22,189 nucleotides of DNA from an uncultured beta proteobacterium (GTDB taxonomy: Bacteria > Pseudomonadota > Gammaproteobacteria > Burkholderiales > SG8-39), in contig CADEDU010000047.1 in assembly GCA_902826155.1 (NCBI GenBank), forward strand, positions 31,583 to 53,771, read 5' to 3'. The position numbers and the translations under genes are program-made. Shown here piece after piece: positions 1 through 7,817 of the stretch (within the stretch, counting starts at the first letter, position 1; every line of letters starts with the position of its first letter). The notes under the pieces are model-generated. The model saw only the letters and a program-made list of their open reading frames with translations, did not search any database and was not told the DNA's origin.

Positions 1-1480
1 GGCGGGCGAGGAATCGATCGTCACGCAGGTCCGACTCCGTGGCCAGGTACACCCCGTTACGGAGTTCGATGTAACCGTGCAGCAGCGAGGCGAGTGCTAC
101 TGCACCGCCGGCCATTGCCGCGATGGCGATCACGCGCGCCAGGCGCGGCGTACGCAACGCGATGCCCGTCTCGCCCAGGCCGAGCAGCAACGCGAACGGC
201 ACCAGGAAGTGCGCGTACCACAGGGGATACTCAAGCTGACTGTGCAGCAGCATCACGCCGACGCACGCCACCAGCCACCAGCGGGTGAGGTCGGCCGATC
301 CGCACAGCACGCGAACGAACCACAGGGTGAGCGCACCGAGCACACACAGCATGCCGAACACGCCCGTCTCGGCAAGCAGGTGCAGCCAGATGTTGTGCGC
401 ATTGCGCTCCACCGGATGCAGCGCGGCGGGCACATCCGGCGGCCAGTCGATGAAGCTGGCCGCGAATCGGCCGATTCCCGTGCCAAGCCACGGTTCGTTC
501 TGCGCGACCGCCGCGGCGTGCTGCCAGAAATACGCGCGCAGGCCGTCACCCGCGCTTGCACCTTCGACGCGCATGGCGGCCAGGCGCTCGAATGCGGAGT
601 TCGCCGAACGCGTCGCACCGTCGAAGGCTACCGGCGGCAGCAATGATGCAATCAACGCCAGACCGATGAGCGCGGCAACTATTGCAACGCTCAATTCCAT
701 GAACTTGGCTTCGCCGGAGCGCTGGCGATGGAACATCGTCCAGACGAGCAGCGCCGCACCGTACAGCCACACACTGCGCGAGCCCGTGAGCGACAGTGCG
801 GCGATCAACAGAGTGCCCAGCAGAAACGCAGTGCGTTTGCCGATCGCGCCGCTCGCCCAGAGATAGAGCAGCGAAGCACCCGCCACGGCGAGTTGGTTCG
901 CCAGGAGGTTCGGTTGTCCGAGGTTGGCGAAGACCCGTGGCGAATCCAACGGCGCGATCATCGACCCGAAGGTGGTTGGCGGCGCGTACCCCTGAACCAA
1001 CGCGATCGTGGCGCTGAGCACACCGGCCACAAGCAGCGCATGCGCCACGCCACGTGCCGCGCGATCCATCCCCAGCGTGTCGCGCAACCGCATCCCGCAC
1101 CAGATCATCGCGATAGTGAGCAGCACATAGAGCATCGCCAGAATTGCTTGCTGGACGTACGCCAGCTTCGCGAGCGCGACCTGCGCCACCAGGACGAGTG
1201 CAAACGCGCCGAGGGGCCAGGCGGACATCGGCGCCTGAACGACCTTCCCGCGCGACTGGGCGAACACGATTGCAAGTGTCACGGCTGCCAATGCCGCGGC
1301 CACCCATTCTTCGTAGAACGAGGGGATGGGCAGCGTATGAATAGGGAGCAGCGCCGGCACGATGCAGGCAAGCACAGCCGCGGCAAGCGCCGGATGCGGA
1401 GCAATTGATCCGATGCGTGAACGAGTCGGGGGCGGACACAGAAGCATTGCCCGACCGTACCGCGGTCGTTCCGAGCGCAT
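1..1480 (-). CDS. PglL/Wzy-type O-oligosaccharyltransferase or polysaccharide polymerase, partial (C-terminus off window)
   Basis: Reading the minus strand from 1480 gives an open frame of about 493 codons with no stop before the window edge, so the C-terminus is missing. The product is a polytopic membrane protein. Its N-terminal hydrophobic helices include a run near 'LAAAVLACIVPALLPIHTLP'. The segment 'ANLGQPNLLANQLAVAGASL' resembles the PglL_A (protein glycosylation ligase) signature, 'ERNAHNIWLHLLAETGVFG' is the Wzy_C-type periplasmic His motif, and 'LLHSQLEYPLWYAHFLVP' resembles the Wzy_C_2 motif of PglL/Wzy proteins. Such enzymes move an undecaprenyl-linked glycan onto protein, or polymerise it, on the periplasmic face. 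ATG occurs at 1480 and at 1447. An in-frame TAG lies just upstream of 1480 and neither start has a clear ribosome site. Family length is usually about 550-600 aa. The family call is good; ligase versus polymerase cannot be decided. Confidence 0.85.
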   Translation of the reverse strand, partial: MRSERPRYGRAMLLCPPPTRSRIGSIAPHPALAAAVLACIVPALLPIHTLPIPSFYEEWVAAALAAVTLAIVFAQSRGKVVQAPMSAWPLGAFALVLVAQVALAKLAYVQQAILAMLYVLLTIAMIWCGMRLRDTLGMDRAARGVAHALLVAGVLSATIALVQGYAPPTTFGSMIAPLDSPRVFANLGQPNLLANQLAVAGASLLYLWASGAIGKRTAFLLGTLLIAALSLTGSRSVWLYGAALLVWTMFHRQRSGEAKFMELSVAIVAALIGLALIASLLPPVAFDGATRSANSAFERLAAMRVEGASAGDGLRAYFWQHAAAVAQNEPWLGTGIGRFAASFIDWPPDVPAALHPVERNAHNIWLHLLAETGVFGMLCVLGALTLWFVRVLCGSADLTRWWLVACVGVMLLHSQLEYPLWYAHFLVPFALLLGLGETGIALRTPRLARVIAIAAMAGGAVALASLLHGYIELRNGVYLATESDLRDDRFLAR

Positions 1481-1907
1481 TGCGTCGAGAAGCGTGGTGA
1501 AGTCCTGCTATTCCGCAATTCCATGCTGCGTCAACCAGAGCGCGCGCCAATTATTCACTTCTTCGCTCGGTCAGCACCACACGGTCAACGTGTACGAAAC
1601 GCATCTGTATTGCGGGTGTTCTTGCGGTTGCGGCCACCGTTCGGGCGTGCGGACCACCGCGATCGTCGCAAGCGGTGCTGATGGTCCGACTGGCGGACCT
1701 CCATACGCTTACTTTTCCTTGCACTTGCAAGTTCAATGGGAAGTTCAAACGCAAGCTATGTAGCAGTGGGGAAGCTTCGACCTTCGCTCGCGCAGCGTCC
1801 TGATCAAATTTCACCCAGAGCATCAACCGAAGCGTGAGACCATCGAAGGTTTCCACGCTGATCATTGTCGGCCTTCGATGTCGCTGTGCGATCGAAGCTC
1901 GGCGCAT
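1481..1907. other. Intergenic region between divergent glycan genes, no convincing gene
   Basis: About 427 bases separate the divergent PglL/Wzy-like gene and the methyltransferase operon. Base composition is more AT-rich than the flanks, especially 1700-1770. Open frames cross it on both strands but show no recognisable protein and no ribosome site. A short plus-strand stretch from about 1590 reads like a signal peptide (KRICIAGVLAVAATVRA) but has no in-frame start codon. A tandem AAGTTCAA repeat lies at 1729-1748. Promoters for both flanking genes should lie here, but I see no good -35/-10 pair. Confidence 0.5.
1729..1748 (+). repeat. Tandem AAGTTCAA direct repeat, possible regulator site
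   Basis: AAGTTCAA occurs at 1729-1736 and again at 1741-1748, a 12-bp period close to one helical turn. It is preceded by a CTTGCA CTTGCA repeat at about 1718-1729. The site is in the AT-richer part of the intergenic region, about 160 bp before the methyltransferase operon. A transcription factor site is only an inference. Confidence 0.3.
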
Positions 1908-2633
1908 ATGAATCAACCCATGGATTACCGCGAAAGCCACCTCGCACGCGGCACCAGTTACGACCGGTTTCTAGCTGACGAGCCGTTCAGCCGATACATG
2001 ACCGCGGTCGAATCGCGCTTGCTGCACAAGCTGATTCCGGAGCTTTTTCCAAACGGCATCGGCCGATATCTCGACTTCGCGTGTGGGACCGGGCGCGTGA
2101 CGGAGGTGATCGCGCCATTCGCCAAGGAGTCGGTGGGCGTCGATATTTCTCCGAGCATGATTGCCGGCGCGCAGGCCAAGCTGCCTCATGCGCGTTTCGT
2201 GAAGGCGGACCTCACTCGCGAGGAGTCCGATCTGGGCAGATTCGATCTGATCAGTTCGTTCCGCTTCTTCGGCAACGCGCAGCCGGATCTGCGGATTGCC
2301 GTGTTGCGCGCACTGCACGCACGGCTCAGCGAGAACGGCCTGCTGCTGATCAACAGCCATCGCAATCCGCGCTCGCTCGCGGCGCGCGCGGCACAGATGA
2401 CAGGTGCCGCGGCGGAAACCGATCTGCATTTCTCGAAGCTGCGGACCATGCTCGCCGCGACCGGCTTCGAGATCGCGCGGGCCTATCCAATCGGCGCGTG
2501 GCAGTTTCGAGCGCGCGTGATGAACAACGCTCGGCCCGACGGCTTCAGCGAGAGGATCCTCGAGCGGTTGTTCGGCTTCAGCTGGCTGGTGCCGATCGCC
2601 CCTGATGCGATCGTCGTCGCGCGCCGCCGGTGA
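1908..2633 (+). CDS. Class I SAM-dependent methyltransferase
   Basis: The 241-aa product has a canonical Rossmann methyltransferase core: motif I LDFACGTGR at residues 55-63, the acidic ribose-binding strand end VGVDIS at 86-91, an adenine-side Asp in 'FVKADL' at about 97-102, and 'RFDLISSFRFFGNA' at the motif IV position. No signal peptide or membrane segment is present, so it should act in the cytoplasm. I chose ATG 1908; an in-frame ATG at 1878 and one at 1920 are also possible, and none has a strong ribosome site. It is the first gene of a coupled operon with a second methyltransferase-like protein, a kinase-fold protein and a Wzx-like flippase, so a glycan or lipid-carrier substrate is likely. 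The acceptor cannot be read from the sequence. Confidence 0.85.
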   Translation: MNQPMDYRESHLARGTSYDRFLADEPFSRYMTAVESRLLHKLIPELFPNGIGRYLDFACGTGRVTEVIAPFAKESVGVDISPSMIAGAQAKLPHARFVKADLTREESDLGRFDLISSFRFFGNAQPDLRIAVLRALHARLSENGLLLINSHRNPRSLAARAAQMTGAAAETDLHFSKLRTMLAATGFEIARAYPIGAWQFRARVMNNARPDGFSERILERLFGFSWLVPIAPDAIVVARRR

Positions 2634-3400
2634 ATCCGGATCACCTCGACATGGGCGGCATCGATTACCCCACAGCGCTGCAGCGCATGGCCGACAAGGA
2701 GCAATTGCCCGAAGTCGGACTGCAGTACGAATCCGACGCGGCGAGGATTCGGTTGTTGTACGAAATTCCGCTCAGCGGCAGGCCGAATCGTGCGCTTGAG
2801 ATCGTCATGGGCACGAAACCCGTCTTGCCGCGCACCAACTGGAGCTCGCCGGTCCTGGTGCACGATCTGCAGGGCGCCATCGGCAGCGACAACGCAGGAG
2901 AGCCCGGCGACCGCTGCAAGCTGCCGTTCGCAGATGGCTCGTTCGATCTGGTCGTCATGCACCGCACGCTCGATGCTGTTGCAAACCGAACGCCGTCAGG
3001 TGAGGCGCAAGCCTACGCCGCCGCGCTGCTGTCCGAGATCCATCGGGTGTTGCGCGCCGATGGCGTAGTAGCAGGATGCGCGACCAATCGACTTGCTCGC
3101 ATGCTGCGCGGCAAAGGGCGAGCGGTGCGGGCGTTGTCCAGCGCGGGCGGCTATCGCCGCCTGCTCGCCCGGGCAGGGTTCAGCGATATCCATATGTTCA
3201 ATGTGTTGCCCGGACCTGACGCACCTCATACCGTCCTCAACATGGCGCCGCGGGCGATTCGCGCATTCAGCCGCTCCAAACTCCATGCGCGTCGCGACTA
3301 TCTGTCCTGGGTGGGTTACGCCATGCGCCGCATCGCAACCGAGCTGACGTTCGATCGATGGCTGGCCGACGGTCTGTTTTTCTATAGCCCGAAGCGATGA
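2630..3400 (+). CDS. Methyltransferase-like protein with degenerate SAM-binding motif I
   Basis: The 256-aa product begins with GTG inside the GTGA overlap with the previous stop, which implies translational coupling. The second half of a Methyltransf_11-type fold is clear: 'LPFADGSFDLVVMHRTLDAV' at residues 98-117 and 'EIHRVLRADGVVAG' at 136-149, the usual motif IV and post-motif helix/strand. The glycine-rich motif I expected 40-60 residues earlier is not recognisable; the equivalent stretch reads 'NRALEIVMGTKPVLP' (53-67). It may bind SAM weakly, bind something else, or act as a non-catalytic partner of the intact methyltransferase encoded next to it. The C-terminal 100 residues are basic and contain no obvious domain. 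Confidence 0.75.
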   Translation: MNPDHLDMGGIDYPTALQRMADKEQLPEVGLQYESDAARIRLLYEIPLSGRPNRALEIVMGTKPVLPRTNWSSPVLVHDLQGAIGSDNAGEPGDRCKLPFADGSFDLVVMHRTLDAVANRTPSGEAQAYAAALLSEIHRVLRADGVVAGCATNRLARMLRGKGRAVRALSSAGGYRRLLARAGFSDIHMFNVLPGPDAPHTVLNMAPRAIRAFSRSKLHARRDYLSWVGYAMRRIATELTFDRWLADGLFFYSPKR

Positions 3401-4287
3401 TTCCGGTGGTCCTGCGGGGGATGCGCGAGCATGGCCTGCTGCGCGCCGGCCTCGATCCGGATTTTCACATCACGCTCACGCAAGGTGATGCGATCCACGT
3501 GCGCGTCTACGAGGCCGGGCAGCTGCTTTATTTCCTGAAGTGCTCGCGGTTCAACAGCTTGCAGGACGAGTACGAGCGACATCGGCAGGCGCGCGAGGCG
3601 TTCGGGAGCACGGTGGTGCCGCCCCGTGCGTTGTTCAAGACCGGCGAGTGGAATGTGATCGCCTCAGTCGGCGTCGAGGCGATGCCGTTGCGCCGTGCCC
3701 GGCTGTTCGGTGAAAGTCGCGACCGCGAGGTGGTAGCAGCCGTGGAGGGTTTTTTTCGCCAGCAGGCAACCCTCGCCGACTCGGCACATCGTGCCGAACG
3801 CGCGCAGCGCCTGGCGCAGTCCCTGGTCGAGACGCTCGATCGTCCGGGTGTGACCGGCCTTCGTGAGCGCGTCATGGCCCCGCACGCCTGGGATCTGGTA
3901 CGCGAGCTGCCGAATATGCCGCAACACGGCGATTTCGTGATGAGTAATCTGGCGTGGTTGCAAGGCAGGCTGATGGTCTTCGATTACGAGGACTTCGGCA
4001 GGATCCAGCTCCCGGGGTTCGATCTGACCACGCTCTATCTGTCGCTGTTCGAATTCGAACCCAGCGCGGTGGAACGGTTGTTGCGCGCCGACGACGCCGA
4101 ACTCGCCACGCAGTTGCCCTGGCTGCGACCGTCCTGTGCCAATCTGGGTCTGAGCTTGGCTAACATGCGCGCGTTGCTACCCATCCATCTGGCCGCGTTC
4201 CTGTCCTTGAAGCGCAACTACGGACCTGCAGTGCGTCATATCGCCGAGCGCGCTTTGCTTGCGCTGGACGCCTCGGGCAATGGCTGA
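3397..4287 (+). CDS. Aminoglycoside phosphotransferase (APH)/choline kinase-fold protein
   Basis: The 296-aa protein carries the kinase-like signature of the APH family: the catalytic loop HGDFVMSNL (His177, Asp179, Asn184) and the metal-binding segment VFDYEDFG (Asp196). A candidate ATP-site lysine lies in 'LYFLKCS' (Lys48) of the N-lobe. The start ATG overlaps the previous stop as ATGA. Family members phosphorylate small hydroxyl acceptors such as sugars, choline or aminoglycosides. Its place between two methyltransferase genes and a flippase points to phosphorylation of a glycan or its lipid carrier rather than to antibiotic resistance; this is inference. No membrane segments or signal peptide are visible. 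Confidence 0.8.
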   Translation: MIPVVLRGMREHGLLRAGLDPDFHITLTQGDAIHVRVYEAGQLLYFLKCSRFNSLQDEYERHRQAREAFGSTVVPPRALFKTGEWNVIASVGVEAMPLRRARLFGESRDREVVAAVEGFFRQQATLADSAHRAERAQRLAQSLVETLDRPGVTGLRERVMAPHAWDLVRELPNMPQHGDFVMSNLAWLQGRLMVFDYEDFGRIQLPGFDLTTLYLSLFEFEPSAVERLLRADDAELATQLPWLRPSCANLGLSLANMRALLPIHLAAFLSLKRNYGPAVRHIAERALLALDASGNG

Positions 4288-5764
4288 CCGCGGTCCGGCC
4301 CCCGACTCGGGTTCCAGTTCCGCGTCGGCCCCACAGACTCTGCGGGGCTCGGTATGGATGATCGCCATGCGCTGGGGTGCGCGGCTGATCGGCCTGGTGA
4401 GCACCCTGGTCCTTGCACGGCTGCTGACGCCCGCCGATTTCGGCATCGTCGCGATGGCGATGGTGTTCGTGTCGATCCTCGAATTGGCCTCCTACGCGGG
4501 CGTCGATCTCGCGCTGATTCGCGATCGCAACGCCGGGCGCGAGCACTACGACTCGGCCTGGACCGTGCAGTTGCTTCAGGCAGCGGCGGTCGGATTGCTG
4601 CTGCTGGCATGCGCGCCCTTCGTCACCACTCTGTTCGACGATCCGCGCGCCGTGTTGGTCGTGCAGGTGATGGCGATCAATGCGCTGGTCGACGGCGCCC
4701 AGAACATCGGGGTGGTTGCCTTTCGCAAGGAACTCGACTTCGCCAAGGAGTTCCGCTTCAACATCTACAGGAAGCTGATCAGTGCGGCATCGACGATCGC
4801 GGCGGCGCTGCTGCTGCGCAACTACTGGGCGCTGGTGATCGGCTCATTGGCCGGAACCGTCGCTTCGGTGGGTCTGTCGTACGCGATGCATCCGTTCCGT
4901 CCGCGCCTATCCTTGTCGCGGGTGTCGGAATTCTGGGGATTTTCGCTCTGGTTGTTCGTCGCGCGACTCGGTGCGTTTCTCAATCGCAAGCTCGACGCGA
5001 TCGTCATCGGCAGCGGTCAAGGCGCCACCGCGATGGGCAACTATCACGTCGCCCAGGAACTGGGCACGATGCCGGCCACCGAAGTCGTCATGCCGATCCG
5101 TCGGGCGTTGTTTCCGACGCTGTCGGCGCTGCCCCAGGATTCCGTGACCTTCCAGGCCTCGCTGCGGGAGAGCTTCGGTACCCTCGTCGTGATCATCGCC
5201 GCGTTGGGAGCCGGGCTGTACGCGACAGCGCCGGAGGTGGTGCGACTGGCACTCGGTGCGACCTGGGAGGATGCGATCCCGCTGGTCAAATGGATGGCGC
5301 TATTCGGCACGTTCGCAGGTGTGAGCAGTTTCATCGAGATGATGCTGTGGATCGAGAACCGCACGCATTTGTCGGCGTTGCTCAACTGGATCGAAGTGGC
5401 TCTGCTCGTGCCGGTGCTTTATGTGGCGCTCACCCATACGGGCATCGAAGGTGTGGCGATCGGTCGTGTGCTGGTCGGCGCGGCGATGGTCGTCGTGGCG
5501 TTCGGCGTCGTATCGAGAATGCGCGATCCGGTCATGGTCTGGTCGATGACGCGCGCCGGACTCGCGGCGACGGTCATGGTGCTCGTGCTGTACTGGCTCC
5601 CACTGGGAGGCATCGACTCCAGCGCTGCGCAGCTTGCTCTGAAGGTCAGCGTCGGGGGACTGGTGTACAGCCTGATGACGTGGGGCGGTTGGGTCGCATC
5701 GGGGCGCCCACCTGGTGTCGAGCGAATCGTACTGCAGTGGATCGCGGCGAAGCTGAGCCGCTAG
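4280..5764 (+). CDS. Wzx-like oligosaccharide flippase (MOP superfamily)
   Basis: The 494-aa, very hydrophobic protein has about a dozen membrane segments. It begins with the typical N-terminus of polysaccharide flippases: 'GSVWMIAMRWGARLIGLVST' then 'LVLARLLTPADFGIVAMAMVF'. The long cytosolic-loop segment 'GVVAFRKELDFAKEFRF' and later 'LDAIVIGSGQGATAMGNYHVAQEL' are also family-like. It would move undecaprenyl-linked oligosaccharide from the inner to the outer face of the inner membrane. ATG 4280 overlaps the kinase stop by 8 nt; an upstream TTG at 4259 is less likely. It is the last gene of the operon, and the next gene converges on it 42 bases away. Confidence 0.88.
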   Translation: MADRGPAPDSGSSSASAPQTLRGSVWMIAMRWGARLIGLVSTLVLARLLTPADFGIVAMAMVFVSILELASYAGVDLALIRDRNAGREHYDSAWTVQLLQAAAVGLLLLACAPFVTTLFDDPRAVLVVQVMAINALVDGAQNIGVVAFRKELDFAKEFRFNIYRKLISAASTIAAALLLRNYWALVIGSLAGTVASVGLSYAMHPFRPRLSLSRVSEFWGFSLWLFVARLGAFLNRKLDAIVIGSGQGATAMGNYHVAQELGTMPATEVVMPIRRALFPTLSALPQDSVTFQASLRESFGTLVVIIAALGAGLYATAPEVVRLALGATWEDAIPLVKWMALFGTFAGVSSFIEMMLWIENRTHLSALLNWIEVALLVPVLYVALTHTGIEGVAIGRVLVGAAMVVVAFGVVSRMRDPVMVWSMTRAGLAATVMVLVLYWLPLGGIDSSAAQLALKVSVGGLVYSLMTWGGWVASGRPPGVERIVLQWIAAKLSR

Positions 5765-5806
5765 CGGATTCGCCGACGCCACTGCGCCTGGGTCCGGGAG
5801 CGCGGG

Positions 5807-6997
5807 CTACACATCGTGCGGCGACTGTGAACCGCGCGCGGCGTCCTTGAATTTGCGTACCAGTGGCCGCACCGTGCGGTCCATGGCCTGCATGGCAAAA
5901 CCGGCCACCGTTTTGTTGTAGGCGGTGATGCGGTGCAGGGCCTCGCCGCGTTCGCTCCATCGCATCTTGTAGGCGTTGTCGCCGAGCCCCATGTGATACG
6001 CCCGAAGGTCGCTCGAAAACAACTGCTCCAGCAACCGCCAGTTGAGCAGTGAGCCCGGAGAGAGGTGTCGCTGGGCATCATCGAAATCCGAGCGCAGTGC
6101 ATGCACGTGCCCGTTGAAGATCAGTTGATATTCCATGGCGATCGGCGTGTCGTTCAGCTTCAGCAACCACAGCGAAAGCCAGCCTTGCGAGGCGGCAAGC
6201 TGCGTCAGGCGTCGAATGAAGCGTTGCGGGCCGGCGTGGTTCAACGTGAATCCGGTCGAGTTCTTCCAGCTGGCGGCCGAGAGCTGAACCACGGCCGAGA
6301 CGCTGGCGTCGGCGGTGATCGCATCCAGCGGACCTCTGGTCCAGCACGTTTGCACCGATCCGGCACGGGCGAGCCGATTCGCCACCAGGTTGTTGTTCTT
6401 CTTGAGGTGGCGGCTGCGTGCGCGATAGTAGTCGTCCCACGGCTGCGTGAGATCCACGAACGGGTTGACTCCGAGCTGCGTGACCGTGGTCGACAGCCCC
6501 GCCCGATTGAGCGATTCGGCAAGTGACGCGATCGCTTGATGGCGTCCGCTCAGGTTGCTCAACTCCAGCAGATCCCAGGCTGGAGTCGCGTGGGCGAGTT
6601 GCGCTGCCACGGAGCGCATCGCCCGGTCGTGATCTCGCGCGCACGCCAGCACCGTGCAGAGCTGCGCGTCGGGGACGGTCAGAAACTCGAGGACGCGTAG
6701 AGCGATTCCGTTGCGCTTCCTGACTCGACGGACCAGCGGGCAAACACCGATCAGTGTCGTGCCCTCTTCGATGGCGATGATGGCAAGCTCTGCGTCGTGC
6801 TTGACCCACTGCCACGCGGCGTCGAACCACTCGTGACGCAGGAAAACGCAGTCCGGATCGGTCTGGGCGGCGAGCCGATTCCAGGCATCACGTAGCTCGC
6901 CGAACCGAAGCTCCTCCGTGACCAGAGTCGCCCTGGTGACCGTCGGTTCTCGATCCGTAGCGATCTGCATGACCCGCTCTCGGCTTTCCCTTTGCAT
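5807..6997 (-). CDS. GNAT-fold acyltransferase of the CelD/FemAB-like (BioF2-like) family
   Basis: The 396-aa protein fits the Acetyltransf_6 / CelD type of EPS-associated acyltransferase. Family-like segments are 'FLRHEWFDAAWQW' near residue 52, the basic 'RSRHLKKNNNLVANRLARAG' in the middle, and the C-terminal GNAT core 'WLSLWLLKLNDTPIAMEYQL' followed by 'LSPGSLLNWRLLEQLF' and 'YHMGLGDNAYKMRW'. Members are thought to acylate, or add an amino-acid-like group to, exopolysaccharide or cell wall precursors in the cytoplasm. The ATG at 6997 is preceded on its strand by AGGGAG about 10 bases upstream, which supports it over an internal ATG at 6970. It converges with the flippase gene. The exact substrate is unknown. 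Confidence 0.8.
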   Translation of the reverse strand: MQRESRERVMQIATDREPTVTRATLVTEELRFGELRDAWNRLAAQTDPDCVFLRHEWFDAAWQWVKHDAELAIIAIEEGTTLIGVCPLVRRVRKRNGIALRVLEFLTVPDAQLCTVLACARDHDRAMRSVAAQLAHATPAWDLLELSNLSGRHQAIASLAESLNRAGLSTTVTQLGVNPFVDLTQPWDDYYRARSRHLKKNNNLVANRLARAGSVQTCWTRGPLDAITADASVSAVVQLSAASWKNSTGFTLNHAGPQRFIRRLTQLAASQGWLSLWLLKLNDTPIAMEYQLIFNGHVHALRSDFDDAQRHLSPGSLLNWRLLEQLFSSDLRAYHMGLGDNAYKMRWSERGEALHRITAYNKTVAGFAMQAMDRTVRPLVRKFKDAARGSQSPHDV

Positions 6998-7486
6998 GAT
7001 CGGCTGACTCCCTGAATCGAGACGAGCCGGTCCGATCTGTTCGACGCATCGCGAATCAAAGCCCTGCCGCCGCTTCGCCGCGGGAGGTGGTGCCGATCGC
7101 TGTCCGCCAGTGTCTCCTCCACTGCCGCTGTGGAGTTGACCACGTCTTCCGTGCCGTTAGCGAGAAGTTTCGTCCGTGTGGTGGGTGGACACCGATGGAG
7201 CACTGTGAGCGCTCGAAGGTCAGGGAACGTCATCACGATCGGACGAGCGAGACCATTCGCTGCTGCCCCACTCGACGCGATCGTTGGCCCGTTCGACATC
7301 GCGTGCCTCTTACTGCCCTCTTGCTGCCTCAAGTTCACGCAATCGCGAGTGATGCGTAGTTGCGTACACCAGCTGCCCAGGCTGGCGCCAACAGCTCCAC
7401 TAGCGGTCGAAACCGGCCGACGTGCGCGTCATATGTGGCCGGTTGTTGTGGCAACGTTTTGCTCAACCAGGTACATAATCCCAACC
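6998..7486. other. Intergenic region between acyltransferase and small secreted protein genes
   Basis: About 489 bases separate two divergent genes. Open frames exist on both strands, but their translations show no recognisable domain, no ribosome site and no good start. It contains an inverted repeat at 7411-7444 and a -10-like CATAAT at 7474-7479, both just before the small secreted protein gene. I see no RNA gene. Confidence 0.5.
7411..7444. repeat. Inverted repeat upstream of small secreted protein gene
   Basis: AACCGGCC at 7411-7418 and GGCCGGTT at 7437-7444 are perfect 8-bp arms around an 18-base spacer. The left arm overlaps a second small palindrome (GTCG..CGAC region). No T-run follows, so a terminator is unlikely. 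Its position 40-75 bases before the start codon suggests an operator; this is inference. Confidence 0.4.
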
Positions 7487-7810
7487 ATGAAGATTCGATC
7501 TCGCACTCACATCGCCGCGCTGCTCCTGTGCGCGGGCGCGCTCTTCGGAGTGATTTGGACCGGGCCCAGCCTGGCCAATCCCTGGCAGGAAGCCAAGCAA
7601 GCGATTCGGAGTTTTCCGGCGAACGTCAAGCAAGGCGGCAGGGAATACGGCCATGCCATGCGCGATGGCGGCCGGGCGTTGGGACACGCTTCGCGCGACG
7701 GGTACTACCACGTTCGCGACGGATTTCGCCGCGATTTCATCCAGGGTGGCGTCGTTCGCGGCAATCGTGGATCCAATCGCGCGACCGCGGAGAGCGACGG
7801 GCCGCTCTAG
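7487..7810 (+). CDS. Small exported protein with 11-residue repeats, unknown function
   Basis: The 107-aa product has an N-terminal signal peptide: a basic start (MKIRSR), a hydrophobic core from about 9 to 25, and a probable cleavage after 'GPSLA' (residue 30). The mature part is short and basic. It contains an 11-residue repeat, GHAMRDGGRAL (55-65) and GHASRDGYYHV (66-76), followed by RDGFRRDF, so RDG recurs at about 11- and 8-residue intervals. These look like amphipathic helix repeats. The tail (about 86-107) is polar and low complexity. I do not recognise the family. A -10-like CATAAT lies 8-13 bases before the start codon and the ribosome site is weak. It stands alone, convergent with the HDOD gene 8 bases away. 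Confidence 0.7.
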   Translation: MKIRSRTHIAALLLCAGALFGVIWTGPSLANPWQEAKQAIRSFPANVKQGGREYGHAMRDGGRALGHASRDGYYHVRDGFRRDFIQGGVVRGNRGSNRATAESDGPL

Positions 7811-7817
7811 CCCGAAT

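Noticed and set aside
546..1550. 334-codon minus-strand ORF starting MARALVDAAWN
   Set aside because: Arginine/alanine-rich translation without domains. It overlaps the PglL/Wzy-like frame, which has recognisable motifs throughout.
4354..5850. 498-codon plus-strand ORF overlapping the flippase
   Set aside because: Translation is Arg/Gly/Asp-rich with no membrane segments; the flippase frame has the family N-terminus and helices.
6751..7338. 195-codon minus-strand ORF overlapping the acyltransferase start
   Set aside because: Its second half is an out-of-frame copy of the acyltransferase start region and the rest has no recognisable features.
7449..7463. TGGCAACGTTTTGCT, sigma54-like, before the small secreted protein gene
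   Set aside because: GG-N9-GC instead of the strict N10 spacing, and the predicted leader would be too short for a ribosome site.
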